From positions 1 through 48,131 of the forward strand of contig JAQBPB010000001.1 of NCBI GenBank assembly GCA_028287745.1: a DNA stretch of 48,131 bases, written 5' to 3'. Below are positions 7,678 through 16,184 of this stretch, one piece after another. Source of the DNA: Chloroflexota bacterium. Its GTDB lineage: Bacteria; Chloroflexota; Chloroflexia; Chloroheliales; Chloroheliaceae. How positions within the stretch are numbered: the stretch's first letter is position 1; each line of letters starts with the position of its first letter. The notes below the pieces were generated by a model. The model was given only the letters and a program-made list of their open reading frames with translations, had not been told where the DNA came from and did not search any database. The position numbers and the translations under genes are program-made.

Positions 7678-8991
7678 ATGATCAGATTTTTAAAGAACGG
7701 CGTCAGCCAGGAAAAGGCAGCCGCCGACGATGCTAAAGTTCGTCAGACGGTGGAAACTATCCTGGCCGAAATTGCGGAAAAGGGCGATGAGGCTGTCCGC
7801 GACTATTCGCAGAGGTTTGATAAGTGGTCACCAGAAAGCTTCCGCATGAGCGACGCCGCTATCCAGGCCTGCCTGGCGGCCCTGCCGCCGGAAACCCTGG
7901 AGGACATCAAATTCGCCCAGACCCAGATCCGCAACTTTGCCCAGATCCAGCGCGACTCCATGCAAGATGTCGAAGTAGAGACCTTGCCTGGTGTATTCCT
8001 GGGCCACAAGCATATTCCGGTCAACAGCGTGGGCTGCTATGTACCGGGCGGCAAGTACCCGCTGGTCGCCTCGGCCCACATGAGCGTTGTAACGGCTAAA
8101 GTCGCCGGGGTCAAGCGCGTTATCGCCTGCGCCCCGCCTTTCCAGGGTGCCCCTCACCCGGCTATCGTCGCGGCCCTTTACCTGGCCGGGGCGGATGAGA
8201 TTTACACAATGGGCGGTGTCCAGGCCGTCGGCGCGATGGCGCTGGGTACCGAAACTATCGCCCCGGTTGATATGCTGGTCGGGCCCGGTAACGCCTACGT
8301 GGCCGAAGCTAAGCGCCAGCTTTACGGGCGGGTCGGTATAGACCTTTTCGCCGGACCGACCGAAACTCTGGTCATTGCCGATGAGACCTGTGACGGCGAA
8401 ATGGCCGCCACCGACCTGCTCGGCCAGGCCGAACACGGGCCGACTTCGCCTGCTATTTTGCTGACCAACTCCGAAAAGCTGGCTAACGATACCATTGCCG
8501 AGATCGAACGCCAGTTGCAGACCCTCTCGACCGCCCCGGTAGCCAGTGTTGCCTGGCGCGATTACGGCCAGGTGATACTTTGCGATACCTACGAGGAAAT
8601 GGTTGCCGAAGGCGACCGGATTGCTTCCGAACACGTCCAGGTTATGACCCGCGACCCCCAGTATTTCCTGGATAATTTGACCAATTACGGCGGGTTGTTC
8701 CTCGGCCCTGAAACCAACGTGTCGTTTGGTGACAAAGTTATTGGCACCAATCACACGCTCCCCACCAAAGGCGCGGCCCGGTATACCGGCGGCCTGTGGG
8801 TCGGTAAATTCCTCAAGACCTGTACTTACCAGCGCGTGAAACCGGAAGCTTCGGCCATGATCGGTGAGTACTGCTCGCGGCTGTGCGCCCTGGAAGGCTT
8901 TGCCGGACACCAGGCCCAGGCCGACTTGCGGGTTAAACGCTATGGACTTCAACCCGCCGCCCCGGTTGGCGCGGGTACGCTTACAGAATGA
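7678..8991 (+). CDS. Histidinol-dehydrogenase-family NAD-dependent dehydrogenase
   Basis: 437 aa, full length for the HisD family. The zinc and catalytic residues align with those of HisD: Gln250 and His253 in GQAEHGP, Glu319-His320 in SEHVQV, Asp352 in [13 protein letters not shown], and His411 in [15 protein letters not shown] and the VGPGNAYV segment are also typical. HisD oxidises an amino-alcohol to an acid in two NAD-dependent steps; paralogues such as HpsN oxidise other alcohols to carboxylates. No other histidine genes are nearby and the operon continues with cupin, methyltransferase and aldolase genes, so a catabolic alcohol-to-acid role is more likely. It is the first gene after a good promoter. 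Confidence 0.93.
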   Translation: MIRFLKNGVSQEKAAADDAKVRQTVETILAEIAEKGDEAVRDYSQRFDKWSPESFRMSDAAIQACLAALPPETLEDIKFAQTQIRNFAQIQRDSMQDVEVETLPGVFLGHKHIPVNSVGCYVPGGKYPLVASAHMSVVTAKVAGVKRVIACAPPFQGAPHPAIVAALYLAGADEIYTMGGVQAVGAMALGTETIAPVDMLVGPGNAYVAEAKRQLYGRVGIDLFAGPTETLVIADETCDGEMAATDLLGQAEHGPTSPAILLTNSEKLANDTIAEIERQLQTLSTAPVASVAWRDYGQVILCDTYEEMVAEGDRIASEHVQVMTRDPQYFLDNLTNYGGLFLGPETNVSFGDKVIGTNHTLPTKGAARYTGGLWVGKFLKTCTYQRVKPEASAMIGEYCSRLCALEGFAGHQAQADLRVKRYGLQPAAPVGAGTLTE

Positions 8992-9097
8992 TATTGCAGC
9001 CGGGTGCGCGCCGGGCCTGGCCCAGGCCCGGCGCATAAATTCGGCTTGCTAAAATAATAAACCATCCAAAAAGAATTTATGGGGTAAAACAAACCAG

Positions 9098-10183
9098 ATG
9101 ACTGAAAAAGTAGCTGACAGCGGTTGGACAACCGAAGAAATGTTAAAGCGGGTCGTACGTTTTGATGAATTGCTTGGTTGCAAGGCCGCTTTCATTGACG
9201 CCAAGACTCCTGGCTCGCACCTGAAAGAAAATTTTAGCATTATTGGAGCGGGTGTATCGGAAAATCCCGCCCAGCACGTCCATATTACCGAGCCCCATGG
9301 GTTCACCCTGGGTGGTGCCCGCCAACCCCCACGCATCAAAAATTCACCCCACAGCCATGAAACTGCCGAAACTTTCTGGGTCCATTCCGGCAACTGGTGC
9401 TTTTACTGGGGCGTGGATGGCAAGGATGGCGAAGTCATCCTCGAACCGGGCGATTTTATTTCGCTCCCGACCTTTATGTTCCGGGGATTTGAGAATGTTG
9501 GCGAAGTCAAAGGCATGCTGATAGGTGTACTGGGCGCGGACGACCCCGGCAAAGTAACCTGGGCTCCCCAGGTGCTGGAAGCGGCGCGCGGCCACGGCCT
9601 GGTGTTGCTCCATGACGGCCGCCTGATTGATACCACCATCGGCGAAACCGTACCTGAAGGAGCCCACGAAACCCAGCCCCTTACGCCTGAAGAACTTAAG
9701 AGGTTCAAAAAATTAACCGTTGAGGATATGGCTCCGTTTATCATCCGGCTGGCCGATATTAAAAATAACCCCGGTCTGACTGATGAAACCGTCCTACCCG
9801 GCTTTGCCGGGCGGGTTTACCCGCTGGCCGGACCCTACTATACCCAGGGTGCGGCCAAACAGGGCGGCGACGACTGGCACTTCAATTTTAACCTGGTAGC
9901 GGTTAAGGGCGACCCCGGTCAGGCTACGGCGCTTTACAGCCGGGAAGCCCCGGAAGTCTACAACCCGTTCAACGGTTCCTGGCGCTTTACCTGGCTTGAA
10001 GGCGAAGAAGAACATTCGCTGGTCCTGGGAGCGGGCGATACTTTCACCTGCCCTGCCGGGGTCTATCGCCGGTTCGAAAATACCGGACCGGATGAAGCCG
10101 TAATGTACGTGGTGCTGGGCGGTGATGTCCCGGTTCCGGCCAAACTGGGCCAGGACCGGAAGGTATCGTTACCCAGCGCTTAA
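9098..10183 (+). CDS. Bicupin domain protein
   Basis: 361 aa with two cupin barrels. The N-terminal one (about 60-170) keeps a metal site: HSHETAETFWVHSG gives His85, His87 and Glu91, followed by LEPGDFISLP. The C-terminal one (about 240-350) keeps the fold (LGAGDTFTCPAGVYRRFENTG) but lacks the histidine pair. This resembles gentisate-dioxygenase-like or quercetinase-like bicupins with one degenerate site. It could be a dioxygenase, an isomerase or a ligand sensor. It lies 106 bases after the HisD-type gene in the same direction. The family call is sound and the reaction is unknown. Confidence 0.8.
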   Translation: MTEKVADSGWTTEEMLKRVVRFDELLGCKAAFIDAKTPGSHLKENFSIIGAGVSENPAQHVHITEPHGFTLGGARQPPRIKNSPHSHETAETFWVHSGNWCFYWGVDGKDGEVILEPGDFISLPTFMFRGFENVGEVKGMLIGVLGADDPGKVTWAPQVLEAARGHGLVLLHDGRLIDTTIGETVPEGAHETQPLTPEELKRFKKLTVEDMAPFIIRLADIKNNPGLTDETVLPGFAGRVYPLAGPYYTQGAAKQGGDDWHFNFNLVAVKGDPGQATALYSREAPEVYNPFNGSWRFTWLEGEEEHSLVLGAGDTFTCPAGVYRRFENTGPDEAVMYVVLGGDVPVPAKLGQDRKVSLPSA

Positions 10184-10204
10184 CCGGCAAATAGCAGTTA
10201 TAAA

Positions 10205-10236
10205 TGGATAGGGGCGCCTGGTAGGGCCTCTATCCA
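10205..10236 (+). terminator. Hairpin after the bicupin gene
   Basis: TGGATAGGGGC (10205-10215) pairs with GCCTCTATCCA (10226-10236) over 11 pairs including one G-T pair. No U run follows, so it may be an attenuator or an RNA stabiliser rather than a full terminator. Confidence 0.4.
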
Positions 10237-10293
10237 TCCCTCACTTTAAGCCTTAAAATCCCTGAAAAATAATATCTAACTTAAAAGGAGTTT

Positions 10294-11436
10294 ATGAAAC
10301 TCAGTACCGAGCGCATACTTACTACTCATGTTGGCAGTCTGCCGCGTTCCCAGGAAGTTTTTGAGCTGGTATTTGCCCAGGAACGGGGCGACCCGCTGGA
10401 CGAACCGGCTTTTAAATCTGCTATCGCGCAGGCTGTCAAAGAGGTCGTAAGCTCCCAGTATAAGGCCGGGGTTGATATAGTCAGCGACGGCGAAATGAGC
10501 AAAATCAGCTACGCGACTTATATCAAGTACCGCCTCAGCGGCTTTGAAGGTGACAGCCCCCGGCGCACCCCGGCCGACTTGCAGGCGTACCCCAACTTTG
10601 CCGGTCGCGCTTCTAAAAGTGGCGGTACGCCCACCTACCACCGGCCCCGCTGCACCGGGCCGGTGGCGGTTAAAGATTTGCAACCCCTACATGAAGATAT
10701 TGCCAATTTCAAAGCGGCCCTGGCTGCAACGCCTGTTACTGAAGGTTTCATGAACTCCGCCTCACCGGGTGTAATCGCTCTTTTCCAGCCCAACGACTAT
10801 TATCCCAGCCACGAAGCATACCTGGAAGCCCTGGCCGAAGCCATGCGCCAGGAATACGAAGCGATTTGCCAGGCCGGGCTGGTTTTGCAAATAGATTCGC
10901 CTGACCTGGCGCTGGGCCGCCACATGATGTTCAACGACCTGACTGACAAGGACTTTTTGAAGATGGTCGATGAACATGTCGAAGTCCTGAACCACGCCCT
11001 GCGTAACGTTCCAGCCGAGCAGGTCCGGTTGCACATATGTTGGGGCAACTACGAAGGGCCGCATCACTGCGATATTGAGCTTAAAAAGATTTTGCCGGGC
11101 GTCTTGAAGGCCAAACCCCAGGTCCTTTCGTTTGAAGCGTCAAACCCACGCCACGCCCACGAATGGCAGGTCTTTAACGAAATAAAACTGCCTGACGACA
11201 AAATTTTAATGCCCGGCATGCTCGATTCAACCACTAATTTTGTGGAGCATCACGAATTGGTCGCCGAGCGTATCTGCCGGTTTGCCGGTGTCGTTGGCCG
11301 CGAGAGAGTTTTAGCCGGGAGCGATTGCGGCTTTTCAACTTTCGCCGGGTTCGGCACTGTAGATAAAGACATCGTCTATGCTAAACTGGAGTCGTTAGCC
11401 AGGGGCGCCGAGCTAGCCTCAACCAGGTTGTGGTAA
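10294..11436 (+). CDS. MetE-core (cobalamin-independent methionine synthase C-terminal domain) methyl/alkyl transferase
   Basis: 380 aa, only the catalytic C-terminal half of MetE (the full enzyme is about 750 aa). The N-terminus TTHVGSLPR is diagnostic. Zinc ligands are present: His247 and Cys249 in LHICWGN, Glu281 in SFEASNPRH, and Cys345 in GSDCGFST. Related stand-alone domains act in archaeal methionine synthesis, epoxyalkane:coenzyme M transfer and methyl transfer from other donors. An AAGGAG site precedes the ATG. Its place among catabolic genes suggests it moves a methyl or alkyl group between the substrate and a thiol acceptor (inference), rather than making methionine. Confidence 0.88.
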   Translation: MKLSTERILTTHVGSLPRSQEVFELVFAQERGDPLDEPAFKSAIAQAVKEVVSSQYKAGVDIVSDGEMSKISYATYIKYRLSGFEGDSPRRTPADLQAYPNFAGRASKSGGTPTYHRPRCTGPVAVKDLQPLHEDIANFKAALAATPVTEGFMNSASPGVIALFQPNDYYPSHEAYLEALAEAMRQEYEAICQAGLVLQIDSPDLALGRHMMFNDLTDKDFLKMVDEHVEVLNHALRNVPAEQVRLHICWGNYEGPHHCDIELKKILPGVLKAKPQVLSFEASNPRHAHEWQVFNEIKLPDDKILMPGMLDSTTNFVEHHELVAERICRFAGVVGRERVLAGSDCGFSTFAGFGTVDKDIVYAKLESLARGAELASTRLW

Positions 11437-11462
11437 ATAGCCACTAGAAAGACCATTCGACA

Positions 11463-12176
11463 ATGGGAACTGAACCACTGGTACTTTTGCCAGGCCGGTT
11501 GTGTGACGCCCGTCTTTTCCGGGCCCAGGTGGCCGGGTTGGCCGGTTTAACCGAAATTAGCATCGGTGATATCACCGTAGCGGATAGTTTCGAAGAAATC
11601 GCCCGGGCAGTGCTGGCGGCCGCGCCGCCCCGTTTTGCCCTGGCCGGGCTTTCGTTTGGCGGGATAGTCGCCATGGAAATTATGCGACAAGCTCCCGGCC
11701 GGGTTACCCGGCTGGCCCTGCTGGACGCCAACCCCGGCGGCAACACGCCGCGCCACCTGGCTGATTTTGAAGAGCAAATTTGCCAGGCAACCGCCAGCCC
11801 GGCGGATTTCCTGAAACTAACCACTGGACTGTTTTATCCGCAAATGGTCCACCCGGCCCGGTTGGGCGATACCGAATTGCGGGATGAGGTTGTGGCGATG
11901 GCCCTGGCGGTTGGGCCGGAGGCGTTTGTCAGGCAGAACCGGGCTTTGCAAAAGCGTAACCCGCGTTGGGACGACCTGCCCCATATTAGCTGCCCGGGCC
12001 TGGTCCTGAGCGGCCGGGAAGATATGGTCTGTCCGCTGTCTATCCAGGAAGATATGGCCCGGCTCATTCCGGGAGCCAGGCTGGAAATAATCGAGGACTG
12101 TGGGCATCTTTCGACCATGGAACAACCCGGAAAAGTAACCGAAATTTTAAAAGCGTGGCTGTTATCCGGTGCCTGA
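11463..12176 (+). CDS. Alpha/beta-fold hydrolase
   Basis: 237 aa with the catalytic triad visible: nucleophile Ser64 in GLSFGG, Asp187 in SGREDMVCP and His215 in CGHLSTMEQP. The HxxxMEQP ending is common in small esterases, lactonases and haloperoxidase-like hydrolases. There is no signal peptide. It starts 27 bases after the methyltransferase stop, with a weak ribosome site, so it is probably translated by coupling. It could hydrolyse an ester or lactone intermediate of the pathway, such as one formed by the HisD- or SDR-type oxidation (inference). Confidence 0.88.
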   Translation: MGTEPLVLLPGRLCDARLFRAQVAGLAGLTEISIGDITVADSFEEIARAVLAAAPPRFALAGLSFGGIVAMEIMRQAPGRVTRLALLDANPGGNTPRHLADFEEQICQATASPADFLKLTTGLFYPQMVHPARLGDTELRDEVVAMALAVGPEAFVRQNRALQKRNPRWDDLPHISCPGLVLSGREDMVCPLSIQEDMARLIPGARLEIIEDCGHLSTMEQPGKVTEILKAWLLSGA

Positions 12177-12221
12177 TTCCTGGCCGGGAAAGCTACATTT
12201 ATTACAAGATGGTGAAAATTT

Positions 12222-13034
12222 ATGTTAAAAACTAACACGGTCAAACAGGCCCTGAAACGGGGCGAACCGGTTATTGGCACCATGATTACCGAAGCGGGTT
12301 CGACCGGTTTTGTCTGGATGCTGGCTAACCTGGGCTACGATTTTGTTTTTATTGACATGGAACACAGCACTTACGGCCTGCAAGCCACCGCCGATATGAT
12401 CAAGGTAGCCCGCCTGGCGAACCTGGTCCCCCTGGTGCGCATACCCGAACTGTCCTACGGCATGCTGGCCCCGGTGCTGGACGCGGGCGCGATGGGTATT
12501 ATGCTGCCCCGGGTCGAAACCCGCCAGCAGGTTGAAGAACTGGTCAGCTACATGAAGTACCCGCCCTATGGGGTCCGGGGAGCCACCGCTGGCCGGGGCA
12601 GCACCGATTATTCCGGGGCCAGTCCCCAGGAACTGGTCCGCCACCTGAACGAAAATACCATGGTAATCCTGCAAATCGAGCGGGAAATCGCCGTTGATAA
12701 TATTGACGACCTGCTATCGGTGCCCGGCGTTGACGCGGCGGTCATCGGGCCTTTTGACCTGACGATTTCCCTTGGCGAGGACTCAATGAACGCGCCCAGG
12801 GTAAATGAGGCAATCGGTAAAGTGGTCGAAGCCGCCAAACGCCACCAGGTCGCCAGCGGTATCCATATTGCCGACCCTGCCGTTATCTTGAAATGGCGCG
12901 AACTCGGCATGACCATGCTTGGCTGCAATACCGACCTCGGTTTCTTCACCACCGGTGCCAGTAAAACCCTGTCGGCCTTGCGCGAAGGCAGCGGCCGCAC
13001 CGCCGGTCAGGAAGTAACAAACATTCACGTCTAA
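12222..13034 (+). CDS. HpcH/HpaI-family class II aldolase
   Basis: 270 aa, the normal length. Family motifs are FIDMEHSTYG, the substrate-binding PLVRIPEL, MLPRVET, YPPYGVRGA, and metal ligands in LQIERE and GPFDLTISLG. These enzymes reversibly cleave 2-oxo-3-deoxy-4-hydroxy acids (HpaI, GarL, RhmA) to pyruvate plus an aldehyde in the cytoplasm. It is the last gene of the rightward operon and ends before a strong terminator. Together with the RraA-type gene it gives the locus two different retro-aldol enzymes. The specific substrate is unknown. Confidence 0.92.
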   Translation: MLKTNTVKQALKRGEPVIGTMITEAGSTGFVWMLANLGYDFVFIDMEHSTYGLQATADMIKVARLANLVPLVRIPELSYGMLAPVLDAGAMGIMLPRVETRQQVEELVSYMKYPPYGVRGATAGRGSTDYSGASPQELVRHLNENTMVILQIEREIAVDNIDDLLSVPGVDAAVIGPFDLTISLGEDSMNAPRVNEAIGKVVEAAKRHQVASGIHIADPAVILKWRELGMTMLGCNTDLGFFTTGASKTLSALREGSGRTAGQEVTNIHV

Positions 13035-13105
13035 CCCGGCCCCCGGTGGTTGCCCCTACCGGTTCAAATAATATTCAGTTTTATGCAGGGCATATTTACA
13101 GGCTA

Positions 13106-13149
13106 AGAAAGAGCCAGCGCTCCAATTGATAAAAGCGCTGGCTCTTTCT
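13106..13149. terminator. Bidirectional intrinsic terminator
   Basis: A perfect 16-pair stem, AGAAAGAGCCAGCGCT (13106-13121) with its exact reverse complement at 13134-13149, and a 12-base loop. The A-rich left foot and T-rich right foot give U tracts both ways. It separates the convergent aldolase and GH78 genes. Confidence 0.9.
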
Positions 13150-13194
13150 ATATTATTGGCTCCTTCTTTGGTTTAAGAAAGTAATATTTACCCG

Positions 13195-16080
13195 TTACCT
13201 CTTATCGAGCCCGGCCAGCTCTCTTTCAAGCGCGGCGCTGCATTCGGCCGAGTTCGGCAGAATGAATAGCACTTCCTTCAGGGTCATATTATTGCGGCCC
13301 TGCATGCCGTTCTCCATACTGCTGGCAAAGTCGGGCAAAAACCGCCGCAAAGTATTCAACACGGTAGTGTAAGCCGTTTTGTCATCGAAAATATCTTCGA
13401 ACTTGCTATCCAGTGACAGCGGCGGCCTTTCGACTACCGCTTCCTGGTAAGGATATTCCCAGTGGTGGGTGCCGGACCCTATTTCCAGGGCTTTCCCTTC
13501 CTGGCCGGGAAGGATCACCCGGGCGGTTGTGTTGGGCGGGATGATTGCATCCACTGAAATTTGTCCATTTTCGATCTTCCAACCGACTTCGGCTAGCCCG
13601 TAAGGGGTCCGGTGGCGCGACCGGGCGCTGGTCAGGCCGCCGCCTGGCACCGGCTTAATTTCGATGCGCCGGTAGCCGGGGACCGCCGGGGCCAATCCGC
13701 CCACCGTCCGGTGCAGCCAGTCTGCGATAGCTCCCAGCGCGTAATGGTTGAAAGAGGTCATTTCCCCAGGGTTTACCGAACCGTCCGGCAAAAGGCTATC
13801 CCAGCGTTCCCAGATGGTGGTCGCGCCCATGGTTATCGGGTACAGCCAGGAAGGACATTCGCGCTGGGTCAGCAGGCGGTAAGCCGTAGTGTAATTGCCC
13901 GCACTGCTTAAAGCGTCACAGATAAGCGGCGTCCCGACAAACCCGGTGCTGATGCGGTAGCCGCTCTCTTTAGCCAGGGCGGCCAGCCGTTTACCGGCGT
14001 ACTCGCGCTGTGCCGGGCCGGGCAGCAGGTCAAATTCCAGGGCCATCGAGTAGACCGTGGCCGAGTCGCTGATCATCCGGCCGTTGGGCGTGACATATTC
14101 GGCGTTGAAAGCCGCCCGGGCCTGTCCGGCCAGTTCCCGGTAGTGGGCCGCTTCTTTTTCACGGCCAAGTACGGCGGCGGCCCGGGCCAGCAGGTCGGCT
14201 GACCGGACGAAATAAGCCGTGGCTACGATATTCGGGTTGGTCTTGCCTTCGGCCGGTTTGTCCGGCGGGGCGCTCGGGTCCAGCCAGTCAGCAAATTGAA
14301 AGCCCTGGTCCCAGAGCCGTTTTTCGCCGGTAAGCCGGTCCAGGTGATCAACCCAGGCACACATGCTTTCGAACTGGGTGGCTAGAATCCCTTTATCCCC
14401 GAAACGCTGGTAAAGGACCCAGGGTACGATTACGGCTGCGTCGCTCCAGGCTGCCATCGGCGGGAGTTCCTTGTCCATAATGTCGGGAATGACGAAAGGT
14501 ACGACCCCGTTCGGATACTGTTCGGCGGCCAGGTCGGCCAGCCAGGAATTTAGAAAACCGGCCGAGTCGAACAGGTAAGAAGCGGTCGGGGCGAAGACTT
14601 CAATATCGCCGGTCCAGCCTAACCGTTCATCGCGCTGCGGGCAGTCGGTCGGCACATCTACGAAATTGCCTCGCATGCCCCAGACCACGTTTTCGTGCAG
14701 CCGGTTGATCATCGGGTCCGAGCATTCGAACCAGCCGGTCCGTTCCATGTCGGAATGGCAGATCACCGCCACCAGGTCGTCCGCCTTTAACTCGCCCGGC
14801 CAGCCTTCCACCTCGGCATAACGAAAGCCGTGAAAAGTAAAGCGCGGTTCCCAGGTTTCGACGCCTTCACCGCGCAGGGTATAACTGTCGGTGGCTTTGG
14901 CGTGGCGCAGGGGCCTGGTACATAAATCGCCATTTTCCAATACCTCGGCATGTCGCAGCGTAATCGTCCGGCCGGAATCTCCACTTACGCTCAGGCGCAG
15001 CCAGCCGACCAGGTTCTGGCCGAAGTCTACAATCGTCCGGCCGGTCGGTGAGGTGGTGATTTCCACCGGTTTGACCTCTCCGGTGCGGCGGACCGGCGGG
15101 CCTGGCGGGTTTACCAGTTTGCCTGAATCCCATTCAAGCTGGCGTACTCCCGCCCATTCCCCGTCATCGTAACCAGGGCTGGCCCAACCGTCCTGTTCCA
15201 GGCGGGCATCATAAATCTCGCCGTCATAAATGCTGCTGGTGATAATGGGGCTTTTACCGGCTTTCCAGGTTTCGTCGGTAACTATCGTTTCGGTGGTGCC
15301 GTCCTCGTAAGTTATCTCGAGCTGGGCCAGCAGCGCCACGCGGTCGCCGTAAATGTTGACCCGGCCGCCGCCAAAGCCCATCCGGCCCCGGTACCAACCG
15401 TCCCCTAAAATCGCTCCTAAAACATTTGGGCCGCTTTGAAGTTGGCCCGTTACATCAAAAGTCTGGAACCTTAAACGGTTGTTATAGCTGGACCACCCGG
15501 GGGCCAGCACATGGTCGCCCACGGGTGCGCCATTCAGGTGGGCTTCGTACAGTCCCAGGGCAGTTACATATAAGCGGCCTTGCGCTACGCCCTGCCGCAC
15601 TTCAAACTCGCGGCGCAGCAGCGGCGAGGGTTGGGGCTGGCTGGTATCCTCGTCCCAACCGGGGGTTACGAACCGGGCGGTCCAATCGCCCGGTTTCAAC
15701 AACCCGGCCTCGAACTTTACCGGTTCGCTCCAACCCGTGGCCGGGCCATTAGCGGCCCAGGCGCGGATTCTCAGGTTGCCCTGTTCACGTGACTTCAGGG
15801 GCGAAAAAGGCCAGTCCACCAGCACCGATTCGCCTGACTCCACCCGGCCCGTAGTCTCGCGAAGCTTTCCATCCGAATTGTAAAGTTCAATATCGTAAGC
15901 AGCCTGCTGCCAATCCTGGCTGGAAGTCGTTACTGTCCAGGAAAGGCGCGGTTTGGGCGTCCCCAGCGCGAAGGCGTCCGAGTAATGTTCAAAACGAACT
16001 GTTTCTATAGAAGCGTCCGGGGCAGTGGTGTCCTCCCTGCTCCCGGTTAAATCCTTTTGGTCCGTCGGTTGAAAAGTCAT
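13195..16080 (-). CDS. Alpha-L-rhamnosidase, GH78 (canonical)
   Basis: 961 aa. Domains in order: an N-terminal fibronectin-like region (about 25-125), Bac_rhamnosid_N and CBM67-like beta domains (about 155-440, with LNGAPVGDHVLAPGWSSY and VDFGQNLVGW), an (alpha/alpha)6 catalytic barrel (about 450-800), a C-terminal beta-sandwich (about 800-880), then a roughly 75-residue helical tail. The catalytic signature DVPTDCPQRDERLGWTGD ends at residue 492 with the acidic residues intact. It releases terminal L-rhamnose with inversion. No signal peptide is present, so it acts on imported rhamnosides. It follows a second GH78 gene by about 100 bases in the same direction. Confidence 0.95.
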   Translation of the reverse strand: MTFQPTDQKDLTGSREDTTAPDASIETVRFEHYSDAFALGTPKPRLSWTVTTSSQDWQQAAYDIELYNSDGKLRETTGRVESGESVLVDWPFSPLKSREQGNLRIRAWAANGPATGWSEPVKFEAGLLKPGDWTARFVTPGWDEDTSQPQPSPLLRREFEVRQGVAQGRLYVTALGLYEAHLNGAPVGDHVLAPGWSSYNNRLRFQTFDVTGQLQSGPNVLGAILGDGWYRGRMGFGGGRVNIYGDRVALLAQLEITYEDGTTETIVTDETWKAGKSPIITSSIYDGEIYDARLEQDGWASPGYDDGEWAGVRQLEWDSGKLVNPPGPPVRRTGEVKPVEITTSPTGRTIVDFGQNLVGWLRLSVSGDSGRTITLRHAEVLENGDLCTRPLRHAKATDSYTLRGEGVETWEPRFTFHGFRYAEVEGWPGELKADDLVAVICHSDMERTGWFECSDPMINRLHENVVWGMRGNFVDVPTDCPQRDERLGWTGDIEVFAPTASYLFDSAGFLNSWLADLAAEQYPNGVVPFVIPDIMDKELPPMAAWSDAAVIVPWVLYQRFGDKGILATQFESMCAWVDHLDRLTGEKRLWDQGFQFADWLDPSAPPDKPAEGKTNPNIVATAYFVRSADLLARAAAVLGREKEAAHYRELAGQARAAFNAEYVTPNGRMISDSATVYSMALEFDLLPGPAQREYAGKRLAALAKESGYRISTGFVGTPLICDALSSAGNYTTAYRLLTQRECPSWLYPITMGATTIWERWDSLLPDGSVNPGEMTSFNHYALGAIADWLHRTVGGLAPAVPGYRRIEIKPVPGGGLTSARSRHRTPYGLAEVGWKIENGQISVDAIIPPNTTARVILPGQEGKALEIGSGTHHWEYPYQEAVVERPPLSLDSKFEDIFDDKTAYTTVLNTLRRFLPDFASSMENGMQGRNNMTLKEVLFILPNSAECSAALERELAGLDKR

Positions 16081-16184
16081 GATTATCTAAACTCCTTTTG
16101 GGACAAACTGGTATAAATATGGCTATCACGGCGTTTGTGCCGCTAATTTACCAACCGCTCCTTTTCAGGAGCGACTGTTTATTT

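Noticed and set aside
7658..7681. A seven-codon leader frame (MEEYKIR) whose stop overlaps the HisD-type start as ATGA
   Set aside because: No ribosome site precedes it and it contains the GGAGGAG-like site used by the main gene; chance is the simplest explanation.
7678..8991. Assignment of the HisD-type gene to histidine biosynthesis
   Set aside because: No other his gene is nearby and the operon is catabolic in content, so no gene symbol was given.
7828..9036. A 402-codon open frame on the minus strand opposite the HisD-type gene
   Set aside because: It lies wholly antisense to a gene with complete catalytic motifs, its composition mirrors third-position bias, and no protein family is recognisable in it.
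10294..11436. Assignment as the cell's methionine synthase metE
   Set aside because: The N-terminal half is missing and the context is catabolic.
16154..16174. CGCTCC/GGAGCG hairpin between the two GH78 genes as a terminator
   Set aside because: Only six pairs and no U tract; co-transcription is more likely.
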